Shown here piece by piece: positions 28,811 to 37,422 of a stretch of DNA of 64,000 nucleotides. This DNA comes from Streptomyces pactum (lineage in GTDB: Bacteria; Actinomycetota; Actinomycetes; Streptomycetales; Streptomycetaceae), in assembly GCF_002005225.1 (NCBI RefSeq), contig NZ_CP019724.1, positions 1,178,001 through 1,242,000 on the forward strand. Reading direction: 5' to 3'. Within the stretch, counting starts at the first letter, position 1. Each line of letters starts with the position of its first letter. The position numbers were made by a program, and so were the translations under genes. Below the pieces are notes generated by a model that did not search any database, was not told the origin of the DNA, and saw only the letters and a program-made list of their open reading frames with translations.

Positions 28811-29785
28811 GTGCGAACCGAACGACCCGATCACCTCCGCAACGACACCACCGGAAACGACACCACCGGCGACCGCTCCGCGCGGCGCGCCGTCACCGTC
28901 TTCCCGATCCTCGTCCTCGCGGCCGGCGCCCTCGGCCTGCTGCTCCCCGGGAGTCTCACCGGATGGAGCGAGTCGGTGCCGTACCTGCTCGGTGTCGTGA
29001 TGTTCTGCATGGGCATCACCATGACGCCGGAGGACTTCCGCGGGGTCGTCAAGCGGCCCTGGGCGGTGGCTCTCGGACTGGTCGCGCACTACGTCATCAT
29101 GCCGGGGCTCGGCTGGGCCGTCGCCCATCTGCTCGATCTGCCCCCGCAGCTCGCCGCCGGAGTGATTCTCGTGGGCTGCGCGCCCAGCGGCACGGCCTCC
29201 AACGTGGTGACGTACCTGGCCCGGGGTGACGTGGCCCTGTCGGTCTCCGTCGCGACCGTCTCGACGCTCGTCGCCCCGCTGGTCACCCCGCCCCTGACGC
29301 TGCTGCTGGCCGGCGAGTACCTCCCGGTCGACGCCGGGTCCATGGTCGCCGACATCCTCAAGACGGTGCTGGCGCCGGTCCTCGCGGGCCTGGCCGTACG
29401 GCTGCTGGCGGGGCGGTACGTGGAGCGGGCGCTGCCGGCGCTGCCCTGGCTGTCCGCGCTGACGATCTCGGTGATCGTGGCGGTGGTGGTGGCGGGCAGC
29501 GCCGACGCCATCAAGTCGGCCGCCGGGCTGGTGTTCGTCGCCGTGGTGCTGCACAACGGCCTCGGGCTGGCGCTCGGTTACGGTGCGGGACGCCTCGGCC
29601 GGCTCGGCGAACCGGCGAGCCGGGCCATGGCCTTCGAGGTCGGCATGCAGAACTCCGGCCTCGCGGCCTCCCTGGCCACCGCCCACTTCAGCCCGCTGGC
29701 GGCCCTGCCGGCCGCGGTGTTCTCCGTCTGGCACAACGTCTCCGGCGCCGTGACCGCGGCGTGGCTGTCACGCCGGGGGCGGTGA
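28811..29785 (+). CDS. Bile acid:sodium symporter-family transporter
   Basis: This 324-aa membrane protein has about nine or ten hydrophobic segments and the SBF/BASS family motifs MGITMTPEDFRGVVKRPW near residue 70, LVGCAPSGTASNVVTYLARGDVALSVSVATVSTLVAPLVTPPLTLLLAG around 118-165, and AFEVGMQNSGLAASLA near 275. In bacteria such proteins import organic anions such as keto acids or pantoate; the substrate is unknown here. The GTG at 28811 has no good ribosome site. A TTG at 28775 is the in-frame alternative, so the start is uncertain. The gene stands alone after the tRNA. Confidence 0.87.
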   Translation: MRTERPDHLRNDTTGNDTTGDRSARRAVTVFPILVLAAGALGLLLPGSLTGWSESVPYLLGVVMFCMGITMTPEDFRGVVKRPWAVALGLVAHYVIMPGLGWAVAHLLDLPPQLAAGVILVGCAPSGTASNVVTYLARGDVALSVSVATVSTLVAPLVTPPLTLLLAGEYLPVDAGSMVADILKTVLAPVLAGLAVRLLAGRYVERALPALPWLSALTISVIVAVVVAGSADAIKSAAGLVFVAVVLHNGLGLALGYGAGRLGRLGEPASRAMAFEVGMQNSGLAASLATAHFSPLAALPAAVFSVWHNVSGAVTAAWLSRRGR

Positions 29786-29929
29786 CCCGCGGTCGGCCCG
29801 CGGCGGTGGCCCAGAGCCCGCGCCGCACGTGGGCGCCGTGCACGACGCGACGAAGTGTCCGCGGGCCCGGGCGGATACCCCACACCCTGTCGCCCCCGGT
29901 GCACCGTGCGCCCCGGTTAGCGTCACGGC

Positions 29930-30277
29930 ATGACCCAAAGCTTCCTTGTCCATGTGCCCGACGCCGAGCTCGCACCCGAACCCCTCTCCCCCGCGCAGAT
30001 CGTGTCCGGCACCCCCGAGGTGACGGGCAAGGTGGTCTGGCGGTCGGCGGACGGCCGCCAGGAACGAGGCGTCTGGCAGATCACGCCGGGCGTCGTCACC
30101 GACACCGAGGCGGACGAGATGTTCGTCGTGCTCAGCGGCTCGGCCACGATCGAGGTGGCGGACGGCCCGACGCTGAAGGTGGGGCCGGGCGACCTGGCGG
30201 TGCTGCGCGAGGGCGACCGTACGACGTGGACGGTGCACGAGACGCTGCGCAAGGCGTACGCGATCAACCTCACGTAG
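29930..30277 (+). CDS. Small cupin-domain protein
   Basis: This 115-aa single-cupin protein has GVWQITPGVVTDTEADEMFVVLSGSATIEVADGPTLKVGPGDLAVLREGDRTTW, which covers both cupin motifs with the usual G-D in the second. The first motif lacks the two His (TDTEADE instead of HxH), so metal binding is doubtful. It resembles the DUF861/Cupin_3 (ureidoglycolate/ethanolamine-type) group. It ends 9 bp from the convergent response-regulator gene. Function is unknown. Confidence 0.8.
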   Translation: MTQSFLVHVPDAELAPEPLSPAQIVSGTPEVTGKVVWRSADGRQERGVWQITPGVVTDTEADEMFVVLSGSATIEVADGPTLKVGPGDLAVLREGDRTTWTVHETLRKAYAINLT

Positions 30278-30286
30278 CCCCCTGGG

Positions 30287-30943
30287 CTACGCGTCGTTCA
30301 CCAGTCCCGCCTCGTAGGCGACGATCGCCGCCTGCACACGGTTGCGCACCCCCAACCGGTGGAGGATCGCGCTGACGTACGCCTTGATCGTGCCCTCGAC
30401 CAGATGCATGCGCCGCGCGATCTCGGCGTTCGACAGGCCGGCCCCCAGCATGCCCAGGACCTCCCGCTCACGCCCGGACAGTACGGCGACCCGCTCGCCC
30501 GAGGCGGCCGAGCGGGGTGAGGGGGCCCTGCGCAGTTCGGTCATCAGCCGGCGCGCGACCAGCGGTGAGAGACACGCGCCCCCGGCGGCCACGGCGTGCA
30601 CTCCGGAGATCAGGTCGCGCGGATCGGACGCCTTGAGCAGGAACCCGGCCACCCCCTGGTCCAGGGCGCGCTCGATGTACCTGTCCTCGCCGAAGGTGGT
30701 GAGGACGATCACCGCGGTGTCCGGGTTGGTGGTCCGCAGTTCGCCCGCGGCGGCCAGGCCGTCCAGCTCCGGCATGCGGATGTCCAGCAGTGCCACGTCG
30801 GGGCGGTGTCTGCGGGCCAGTTCGACCGCCTCGCGCCCGTCGGCCGCCTCGGCGACCACCTCGATGCCGGGCTCGGTGGTCAGGATGGCGCGCACGCCGG
30901 CCCTGACGATGGTCTCGTCGTCGGCGACCAGTACGCGGATCAT
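30287..30943 (-). CDS. NarL/FixJ-type response regulator
   Basis: This 218-aa DNA-binding response regulator has a receiver domain with acidic pair D8-D9, phospho-acceptor D54 in VALLDIRMPE and K near 109 (FLLKAS). The C-terminal LuxR helix-turn-helix is LSGREREVLGMLGAGLSNAEIARRMHLVEGTIKAYVSAILHRLG. The ATG has GGAAGGA upstream. It follows the histidine kinase by 70 bp on the same strand, so the two form an operon and should work as a pair. The likely target is the divergent ABC exporter. Confidence 0.93.
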   Translation of the reverse strand: MIRVLVADDETIVRAGVRAILTTEPGIEVVAEAADGREAVELARRHRPDVALLDIRMPELDGLAAAGELRTTNPDTAVIVLTTFGEDRYIERALDQGVAGFLLKASDPRDLISGVHAVAAGGACLSPLVARRLMTELRRAPSPRSAASGERVAVLSGREREVLGMLGAGLSNAEIARRMHLVEGTIKAYVSAILHRLGVRNRVQAAIVAYEAGLVNDA

Positions 30944-31013
30944 CCGGTCCTTCCGTGGTGGTCTCTCGGTCCGTCGTCGTCCCGGCGGGTGCCCGCCGTC
31001 GGGCTCCGTGTGC

Positions 31014-32849
31014 TCAGAGCGTGTCCTTGGCCACCAGGACATCATCCGTGAAGCACAACCGGTACATGGTGTCCCCGAAGTCGAGCAGGTTCTCGCTCGC
31101 CCGGTAGTACTCGCAGGTGGCGCCGGGCGGCACGAGGGGTTCCGGGATGACCGGCGGTGGCCTCCCGATCCGCCGTGCCGGGAGCAGCGGCTCCAGATCC
31201 GCGCGCGTCTCCCCGAGCCGTATGCGCGCGTAGTCCTCGGACGTGACCGACGTGGTCGTCGAGGTGGCGGCGTAGAGACCGGCGAGCAGTGCCACGATCC
31301 CCGCGCCGAGCAGCGCCGGCAGCAGCGCGGCCCGCCGGGCGTCACGGCGGAGGCGGGTCCTGGCCCGCAGCAGCGCCGACGCCGACGCGCTGCGCTCCGG
31401 CGGGGGCGCGGTGCCGGACGCGGTGCGGGGCGCGGCGCCGGACGCGGTGAAGGGCGCGGCGCCGGACGCGGTGCAGGAGGCGGCGCCGGGCACCGGTCCG
31501 GTGCCCGGTACACCGGTGGCCGGGTCCACCGTTCTCTGCGGGACCCGCGGGGTGTGCGGCAGCCGGGCGTGCACCTCGAAGCCGTCCGGCCCCGGGCCGG
31601 TCCGCAGGGTGCCGCCCGCCAGGCGGACCCGCTCGTCGAGGCCGATCAGTCCGGCACCGCTGCCCGTGGCGGACGGGCGGTCGGCTCCCCCCGGGCGCTC
31701 GTTGACGATCGTCACCACGGTCTCGTCCGGTCGGTGCAGCACCCGGACGGCGACCGGGGCGCCCGGCGCGTGCTTGGCCGCGTTGGTCAGCGCCTCCTGA
31801 ACCACGCGGTAGGCGGCGAGCTCGGACGGAGAGGGCGCGGCCTCTCCCCGTCGGGTGTCCCGGCCGGAGGGTGCACCCGCCCCGGGTGGTGCGCCCTCCT
31901 CGTGGAAATCCACCGGCCCGGCCGATCGTTCGAAGCGGTCCACGAGCTGGGCGACCGACTCGTGGGCGGGCACCAGAGCGGGGGCGGTCTCCTCCCGCAA
32001 CAGCCCGATCGCCTCGTGCAGCCGTTCGGTGGCGAGCGAGCAGCGCTGCCTCAACTGTCCCAGCACGTCCCGGTGTTCCTCGGAAAGGTCCTTGGAAAGT
32101 TCCAGTCCACCGGCGAGCAGGGCCATCACGCTCAGCTCGTGGCCGAGGGAGTCGTGGATCTCCTGCGCGATCCTGGCGCGCTCCTTGAGCCTGGCCTGCT
32201 CGGCGACGGCGCGCTGCCTCCACTCCAGTTGCTCGGCACGCTGCCAGCCGGCGTGGGCCAGTGCGGTGCGCTGCCGGCGCCAGTCGCCTGCCCACCACGG
32301 CAGGACGCAGGACAGGAACTGGATCATCAGCAGGCTGAGCCCGTCCTTGGCCTCGGCAAGAGCGCCGACCACGAGGAGCCCGGCCGCCGTGGCCCCGAGG
32401 AACACCGCGTGCGCGGGCCACAGCCGGGTCAGGCGGCGGCCCGCGCCCCAGCTCAGAACAGCGGCGGCCACCGCCGGCCACAGACTCGCGCCGAACCACG
32501 GGTAGAAGAGCGCGAGGAGAGCCGCGAGCAGCAGGGACGGCAACGGCGCCGTACGCCGCACCGCGACCGCGGCGGTGATGGCCAGGCACGCGGTCAGCCA
32601 GACGGCCGGGGCGGTCGCGGGCACCTCCGTGTCGAAGGCGGAGGGCAGCAGGAGCGCGAGGAGCAGGCCGTGGTCACCGAGCCGGGAGAAGGGCCGGTCG
32701 GCCCGCAGAACCCGCAGGGCCCGCTCAACCCGCGGAGCCCCCTGAACCCGCGGAGTCCGCGGAGTCCGCGGAGTCCGCAGAGTCCGCAGAGTCCGCAGAG
32801 TCCGCGTGAAGGTACCGCTTCGTCCGCGCACGGTCCGCCATCGCTGCAT
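31014..32849 (-). CDS. Sensor histidine kinase (HisKA_3) with C-terminal extension
   Basis: This 611-aa membrane kinase starts with a basic repeat-derived tail (RTLRTLRTLRTPRTPRTP, residues 17-34), followed by about five hydrophobic segments (60-185) and the dimerisation helix with phospho-acceptor His232 (RIAQEIHDSLGHELSVM). An ATPase domain follows (VVQEALTNAAKHAPG near 337; GSGAGLIGL near 380). Unusually, it continues past the kinase through an Ala/Thr/Pro repeat linker into one more membrane helix (about 510-530) and a roughly 75-aa tail ending CEYYRASENLLDFGDTMYRLCFTDDVLVAKDTL. That tail may be an extracytoplasmic sensor. It pairs with the regulator just downstream. Confidence 0.92.
   Translation of the reverse strand: MQRWRTVRGRSGTFTRTLRTLRTLRTPRTPRTPRVQGAPRVERALRVLRADRPFSRLGDHGLLLALLLPSAFDTEVPATAPAVWLTACLAITAAVAVRRTAPLPSLLLAALLALFYPWFGASLWPAVAAAVLSWGAGRRLTRLWPAHAVFLGATAAGLLVVGALAEAKDGLSLLMIQFLSCVLPWWAGDWRRQRTALAHAGWQRAEQLEWRQRAVAEQARLKERARIAQEIHDSLGHELSVMALLAGGLELSKDLSEEHRDVLGQLRQRCSLATERLHEAIGLLREETAPALVPAHESVAQLVDRFERSAGPVDFHEEGAPPGAGAPSGRDTRRGEAAPSPSELAAYRVVQEALTNAAKHAPGAPVAVRVLHRPDETVVTIVNERPGGADRPSATGSGAGLIGLDERVRLAGGTLRTGPGPDGFEVHARLPHTPRVPQRTVDPATGVPGTGPVPGAASCTASGAAPFTASGAAPRTASGTAPPPERSASASALLRARTRLRRDARRAALLPALLGAGIVALLAGLYAATSTTTSVTSEDYARIRLGETRADLEPLLPARRIGRPPPVIPEPLVPPGATCEYYRASENLLDFGDTMYRLCFTDDVLVAKDTL
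31411..31482 (-). repeat. 24-bp tandem repeat in kinase linker
   Basis: Three copies of a 24-bp unit (31411-31434, 31435-31458, 31459-31482) encode TASGAAPx repeats between the kinase core and the extra membrane helix. Confidence 0.9.
32753..32806 (-). repeat. 9-bp tandem repeat at kinase N-terminus
   Basis: Six perfect-register copies of GAGTCCGCG/GAGTCCGCA encode the Arg-Thr-Leu/Pro tail of the histidine kinase. Confidence 0.95.
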
Positions 32850-32995
32850 GCCGGCACGCTACAAGAGCGGGTACGGCCTGGGACCTGCCGAAAGTCGATG
32901 CGGTCGTTGCCGTTCGCCAGATGCTCCGGGGCCGGCGGCTCCCTAGCGTGCTCGGCATGCGTGCTGGACACGCCTCTGGAAGGAGCCACCGCACA

Positions 32996-33949
32996 ATGAT
33001 CACTTCGGACCGGCTGACCAAGCGGTACGGCGACAGGACCGCCGTGTCGGACCTCTCGTTCACGATCAACCCCGGCAAGGTCACGGGTTTCCTCGGCCCG
33101 AACGGCGCCGGCAAGTCGACCACCATGCGGATGATCGTCGGTCTCGACGCACCGACCTCGGGACAGGTACGGGTGGGCGGCCGGCGGTACCCGCAACTGC
33201 GGCACCCCCTGCGCGAGGTGGGCGCGCTGCTCGACTCCCGGGCCGGGCACCCCGGCCGCTCGGCCCACCACCATCTGCTCGGGCTGGCCCGGAGCAACGG
33301 CATCCCGTCGTCCCGGGTCGGTGAGGTCCTGGAGACCGTCGGCCTCACCGAGGTCGCGAGGAAGCGCGTCGGCTCCTTCTCCCTCGGCATGGGCCAGCGG
33401 CTCGGCATCGCCTCGGCGCTGCTCGGCGATCCGAAGGTGCTGCTCTTCGACGAGCCGGTCAACGGTCTCGACCCGGACGGCGTGCGCTGGGTGCGGGAGT
33501 TGATGCGCTCGCTGGCCGCGGAGGGCCGTACGGTCCTCGTCTCCAGCCACCTGATGAGCGAGATGCAGGAGACCGCCGACCACCTGCTGGTCATCGGCCG
33601 CGGCAGGATCCTCGCCGACGCCCCGATCGAGGAGGTCCTCGCGGGCAGCTCCCTCACCGCCGTACGCGTGCGCACCCCGGAGCCCGACGTACTGGGGCGG
33701 GAACTGCGCGGGCACGGCATGAAGGTGGAGCGGGACGCGGAGTCCGAGCCCGACGAACTCATCGTCGTCGGCGGCACCCTGAGGGAGATCGGCGACCTGG
33801 CGTTCACCCACGGCGTCCCGGTCCATGAACTGACCCTGCGCAAGGCCAGCCTGGAACAGGCGTACATGGAACTCACCGCCGCCAGCGTGGAGTACGGCTC
33901 GCCCGTACTTTCCCAGGTCATCGACGCCACCCGGCACGAGAGGGCGTGA
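32996..33949 (+). CDS. ABC-2 exporter ATP-binding subunit
   Basis: This 317-aa cytoplasmic ATPase has Walker A GPNGAGKST at residues 35-43, signature SLGMGQ near 130, Walker B VLLFDEP near 150 and the H-loop SSHLMSEM. The signature departs from LSGGQ, as is common in the DRA/BcrA-type subgroup that drives antibiotic or peptide efflux. The C-terminal third (about 215-317) is the usual accessory region. The ATG start has GGAAGGAGC upstream. It is divergent from the two-component system and followed 6 bp later by the permease, so regulation by that pair is likely. Confidence 0.92.
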   Translation: MITSDRLTKRYGDRTAVSDLSFTINPGKVTGFLGPNGAGKSTTMRMIVGLDAPTSGQVRVGGRRYPQLRHPLREVGALLDSRAGHPGRSAHHHLLGLARSNGIPSSRVGEVLETVGLTEVARKRVGSFSLGMGQRLGIASALLGDPKVLLFDEPVNGLDPDGVRWVRELMRSLAAEGRTVLVSSHLMSEMQETADHLLVIGRGRILADAPIEEVLAGSSLTAVRVRTPEPDVLGRELRGHGMKVERDAESEPDELIVVGGTLREIGDLAFTHGVPVHELTLRKASLEQAYMELTAASVEYGSPVLSQVIDATRHERA

Positions 33950-33955
33950 CCCGGC

Positions 33956-34768
33956 ATGACGACAGTGACGACAGTGACGACAGCCGCTCCTCCCCGGCTC
34001 ACGGGTCCCGTGCGGGGCGGCGGGTTCAGGGGCGCCGTCGCGTTCGAGTGGACGAAGCTCTGGAGCGTCCGGGCCACCTGGTGGAACCTCGCCGTCGGCC
34101 TGCTGCTCACCGTGGGCTTCGCCGCGATGGTGGGCGCGTCCGCCGACGCCAGCGCGAAGAAGGGCATCGACGTCGCCGTGCCGGCGCCGCACCACGCCTC
34201 GCAGGCCTTCCTCATCTCCCAGTTGACCGTGGTGGTGCTCGCCACCCTTGCCCTCACCGGCGAGTACTCCAGCGGTTCCATCCGCACCACGCTGCAGGGC
34301 GTGCCGGCCCGCGGCCGGATGCTCGGATCCAAGACACTGGTCGTCCTGGCGGTCGCGGCCGCCGCCGGCAGCGTCTTCAGCGTGCTGGGGACCCTGGTCG
34401 CCGCCCCGTTGATGAGAGGACACGGCGACTACACGGGCGGCCAGATGCTCGGCAGCGCGCTCGGCGCCGGCGTGTACCTCGCGCTTCTCGCGGTGATGTC
34501 CGTCGGCCTCGGCACGGTACTGCGCAGTGCCGCGGGAACCATCACGACCCTCATCATGGTGCTGCTCGCACTGCCGCAACTGATGGGCGTCGTCGGCGCC
34601 CGGTGGCTGGAGACCGCCGCCGACTTCATGCCGAGTGTCGCCGGCACCGTGCTGCTGACCCAGGACCACGATCCCTACGGCGGCGGCACCGCGCTGCTGG
34701 TCCTGCTGCTGTGGTCGCTCGCCTGCTACGCGGCCGGGACCGTCGTACTGCGCCGCCGCGACGCCTAG
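33956..34768 (+). CDS. ABC-2 exporter permease subunit
   Basis: This 270-aa membrane protein has about six hydrophobic segments, beginning after a TTVTTVTT leader encoded by a 9-bp repeat. It carries the ABC-2 pattern FEWTKLWSVRATWWNL at residue 31 and LTGEYSSGSIRTTLQGVPARGRMLGSKTLV near 100. It partners the ATPase 6 bp upstream to export an unidentified compound, probably a lantibiotic, bacitracin-like peptide or lipid. It is the last gene before the inositol region. Confidence 0.9.
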   Translation: MTTVTTVTTAAPPRLTGPVRGGGFRGAVAFEWTKLWSVRATWWNLAVGLLLTVGFAAMVGASADASAKKGIDVAVPAPHHASQAFLISQLTVVVLATLALTGEYSSGSIRTTLQGVPARGRMLGSKTLVVLAVAAAAGSVFSVLGTLVAAPLMRGHGDYTGGQMLGSALGAGVYLALLAVMSVGLGTVLRSAAGTITTLIMVLLALPQLMGVVGARWLETAADFMPSVAGTVLLTQDHDPYGGGTALLVLLLWSLACYAAGTVVLRRRDA

Positions 34769-34805
34769 CGCGATCCGGCGACCGCTCACCTCGGCGCGTT
34801 TGTCC

Positions 34806-34821
34806 TGTCAAAAGGTTGACA
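34806..34821 (+). promoter_or_regulatory. Inositol-repressor-type operator upstream of first dehydrogenase
   Basis: Perfect dyad TGTCAA-AAGG-TTGACA 64 bp before the Gfo/Idh start. It shares the TGTCAA/TTGACA arms with the divergent operator at 42162-42225, suggesting the same GntR regulator. The right arm equals a consensus -35. Confidence 0.6.
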
Positions 34822-34884
34822 TGATGCCGCTGCTCCGCCCAGGGTGGGCGGGACAGAGCAGGGACGGTCCGAAGAGGGGCTTTC

Positions 34885-36048
34885 ATGGTGGACGCGCTGG
34901 GTGTCGCCGTCGTCGGTTTCGGCTGGATGGGCCGGGTGCACACCCAGGCGTACGCCCGTGTCCGGCACCACTACCCGCAGCTCGCCCTGCGCCCGGAGCT
35001 GGTGACGGTCGCCGAGGAGGTGCCGGGGCGGGCGGAGGAGGCCGCCGCGCAGTTCGGATTCGTGTCGACGACCCGGGACTGGCGCGACGTGGCCGCCGAC
35101 CCGCGGGTGGGGGCGGTCAGCATCACCGCCCCGAACTTCCTGCACCGCGAGATCGCCGTCGCGATGGCCGAGGCCGGCAAGCACATCTGGATCGAGAAGC
35201 CGGTCGGCCTGACCTCCGGGGACGCTCGTGCGGTGGCGGACGCGGTCGCCAAGGCCGGTGTCCAGGGCGCGGTGGGCTTCAACTACCGCAACGCCCCGGC
35301 CGTCGAGACCGCCCGCGAGCTGGTCGCGTCGGGGGAGATCGGCGCCGTGACGCACGCCCGGATCCGCCTCTTCAGTGACTACGCGGCCCATCCGGAATCC
35401 GCGCTGACCTGGCGCTTCGAGCGGGAGCGCGGCGGCAGCGGGGTGCTCGGGGACCTGGCCTCGCACGGCGCCGACCTGGCCCGCTTCCTCCTCGGCGACA
35501 TCGCGTCGCTGACCGCGGACACGGCGGTGTTCCTGCCCGAGCGGGCCCGTCCGACCGCCGCCACCGCCGGTCACTCCCGGGCCGCGGGCGGCGTACCGGG
35601 CCCGGTCGAGAACGAGGACTACGTGAGCTGTCTGCTGCGCTTCGCCTCCGGCGCCCGCGGTGTCCTGGAGGCCTGCCGGGTCTCGGTCGGCGAGCAGAAC
35701 AACTACGGCTTCGAGGTGCACGGCACCAAGGGCGCGGTGTTCTGGGACTTCCGCCGGATGAACGAACTGGGCGTCAGCCGCGGCACGTCGTACCAGGACC
35801 AGCCGGTCAGCACCGTCTACGTCGGTCCCGCGCACGGCGAGTTCGCCGCCTTCCAGCCGGGTGCCGCGAACGCCATGGGCTACGACGACCTCAAGGTGGT
35901 GGAGGCCCACCGCTTCCTGCGCTCGATCGCGGAGGGCACCCCGCACGGCGCCACGCTGCCGGACGCGGTGCACAGCGCCGTCGTCCTGGACGCGATGACG
36001 CGGTCGGCCGAGCACGGCACCTGGGTCGAGGTCCGGCGGGAGGAGTGA
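34885..36048 (+). CDS. Gfo/Idh/MocA-family inositol dehydrogenase-like oxidoreductase
   Basis: This 387-aa NAD(P)-dependent sugar or polyol dehydrogenase has a Rossmann start GVAVVGFGWMGRVHTQAYARV, the EKPVGL motif near residue 107 and the catalytic-region GSGVLGDLASHGADLARFLLGD near 190. It could oxidise scyllo- or myo-inositol or a related inosose. It opens the inositol region and has an operator-like dyad upstream, which supports co-regulation. It differs clearly from the second dehydrogenase 305 bp downstream and is likely specialised for another inositol isomer. Confidence 0.9.
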   Translation: MVDALGVAVVGFGWMGRVHTQAYARVRHHYPQLALRPELVTVAEEVPGRAEEAAAQFGFVSTTRDWRDVAADPRVGAVSITAPNFLHREIAVAMAEAGKHIWIEKPVGLTSGDARAVADAVAKAGVQGAVGFNYRNAPAVETARELVASGEIGAVTHARIRLFSDYAAHPESALTWRFERERGGSGVLGDLASHGADLARFLLGDIASLTADTAVFLPERARPTAATAGHSRAAGGVPGPVENEDYVSCLLRFASGARGVLEACRVSVGEQNNYGFEVHGTKGAVFWDFRRMNELGVSRGTSYQDQPVSTVYVGPAHGEFAAFQPGAANAMGYDDLKVVEAHRFLRSIAEGTPHGATLPDAVHSAVVLDAMTRSAEHGTWVEVRREE

Positions 36049-36352
36049 GGGCAGGACGGTCGCGGGAACACCCGCGGCAGGACCGCCGGAACCTGCCCCG
36101 CACCGGTTGACGCTCGCGCCGCGTCCCCGGTCCCCACACCCCCAGGCCCGGCGATCGTGCGGCGGGCGGTGCGCGAGGGGCGGACACCGGAGGCAAGGCG
36201 CGAGGAACTGCGGACCGGCCGGAAACGGCGAGAGAGCCGAGGGATGTGGCAGGCGGGGTCACGGGCTCGGTGATCGACTGGGACCAGCACGTTCTCGGTG
36301 GCCTCGACCGAGCACCGACCACGGCAACCACGCACAAGGAGCAGCGAAGAAC
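36049..36352. other. Gap between the two dehydrogenases
   Basis: A gap of 304 bp with no credible gene. A 6-bp hairpin CGCGGG-AACA-CCCGCG (36061-36076) follows the first gene, and CTCGGT-N7-ACCGAG lies at about 36294-36312 before the second. I see no TGTCAA/TTGACA operator here. Confidence 0.5.
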
Positions 36353-37357
36353 ATGCGTATCGGAATCCTGGGCCTCGGCCGCATCGGAGCGTTCCACGCC
36401 GAGACCCTCTCCGGTCTCGACGCCGTCGACTCAATGGTCGTCGCCGACCCGTTCGCGGACGCCGCGAAGACGGCCGCCGAGCGGTTCGGCGCCGAGGTCG
36501 CGGACTCGCCCGGGGCGATGCTGGCCGCCGGGGTGGACGGGGTGGTGGTCGCGGCGGCGACCGACGCCCACCCGGGGCTGATCCTGGCCGCCGTCGAGGC
36601 AGGCGTCCCCGTCTTCTGCGAGAAGCCCGTCGCCCGCACCATGGCGGAGGGTGTCGAGGTGCTCAAGGCGGTCGCGGGTCATGACGTGCCGGTCCAGATC
36701 GGCTACAACCGCCGCTTCGACGCCGGATTCGTCGCGGCACGGGCGGCGGTGCAGGGGGGCGAGCTCGGCGCGCTGCACACCGTGCGGTCGACCACGCTGG
36801 ACCCCGCGCCGCCGCCCGCCGCGTACATCGCCGCGTCCGGGGGCATCTTCCGTGACTGCTCGGTGCACGACTTCGACATCATCCGCTGGGTGACGGGACG
36901 CGAGGTGACCGAGGTGTACGCCGTCGGCGGCAACCGCGGGGCCGGCTTCATCAAGGACGCGGGCGACGCCGACACCACCGGGGCGATCCTCACCCTGGAC
37001 GACGGCACCATCGCCGTGGTCTCCAACAGCCGCCACAACGCGCGTGGTTACGACGTCCGCATGGAGATCCACGGTTTCGCGGACTCCATCGCCGTCGGTC
37101 TGGAGGACCAACTGCCGCTGCGCTCGGTCGAGCCCGGCGTGACCTTCCCGGGCGGCACCCCGCACGACTTCTTCATGGACCGCTTCACCGCCGCCTACCG
37201 CGCCGAGCTCACCGCGTTCACCGAGGTCGTCGCCGGTGCCCGGCCGTCCCCCTGCACGATCGAGGACGCGCTGGAGGCGGGCTGGATCGCCGAGGCGTGC
37301 ACCCTGTCCCTGCACGAGCACCGCCCGGTGACGGTGGCGGAGGTACGGCGGGGCTGA
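36353..37357 (+). CDS. iolG: myo-Inositol 2-dehydrogenase
   Basis: This 334-aa cytosolic enzyme oxidises myo-inositol to 2-keto-myo-inositol (scyllo-inosose) with NAD+, the first catabolic step. It shows the IolG pattern: MRIGILGLGRIGAFHAETL, EKPVARTMAEG near residue 92, QIGYNRRFDAGF near 120 and GGIFRDCSVHDFDIIRWVTGREV near 165. AAGGAGC precedes the ATG; a longer reading upstream lacks homology. A 35-bp tandem duplication covers its last codons and repeats the stop region. Confidence 0.92.
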   Translation: MRIGILGLGRIGAFHAETLSGLDAVDSMVVADPFADAAKTAAERFGAEVADSPGAMLAAGVDGVVVAAATDAHPGLILAAVEAGVPVFCEKPVARTMAEGVEVLKAVAGHDVPVQIGYNRRFDAGFVAARAAVQGGELGALHTVRSTTLDPAPPPAAYIAASGGIFRDCSVHDFDIIRWVTGREVTEVYAVGGNRGAGFIKDAGDADTTGAILTLDDGTIAVVSNSRHNARGYDVRMEIHGFADSIAVGLEDQLPLRSVEPGVTFPGGTPHDFFMDRFTAAYRAELTAFTEVVAGARPSPCTIEDALEAGWIAEACTLSLHEHRPVTVAEVRRG

Positions 37358-37393
37358 GCCCGGTGACGGTGGCGGAGGCACGGCGGGGCTGAG
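37324..37393. repeat. 35-bp tandem duplication at the iolG stop
   Basis: Two copies (37324-37358 and 37359-37393) differing at one base. The first holds the iolG C-terminus and stop, the second recreates the same ending as non-coding DNA. Confidence 0.95.
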
Positions 37394-37422
37394 CCCGGCG
37401 GACGGATCGGCGGGCCGCGCGG

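Noticed and set aside
36107..36352. Upstream extension of iolG as coding
   Set aside because: Residues before MRIGILGLGRIG have no dehydrogenase homology and are Arg/Gly-rich; AAGGAGC marks the ATG at 36353.
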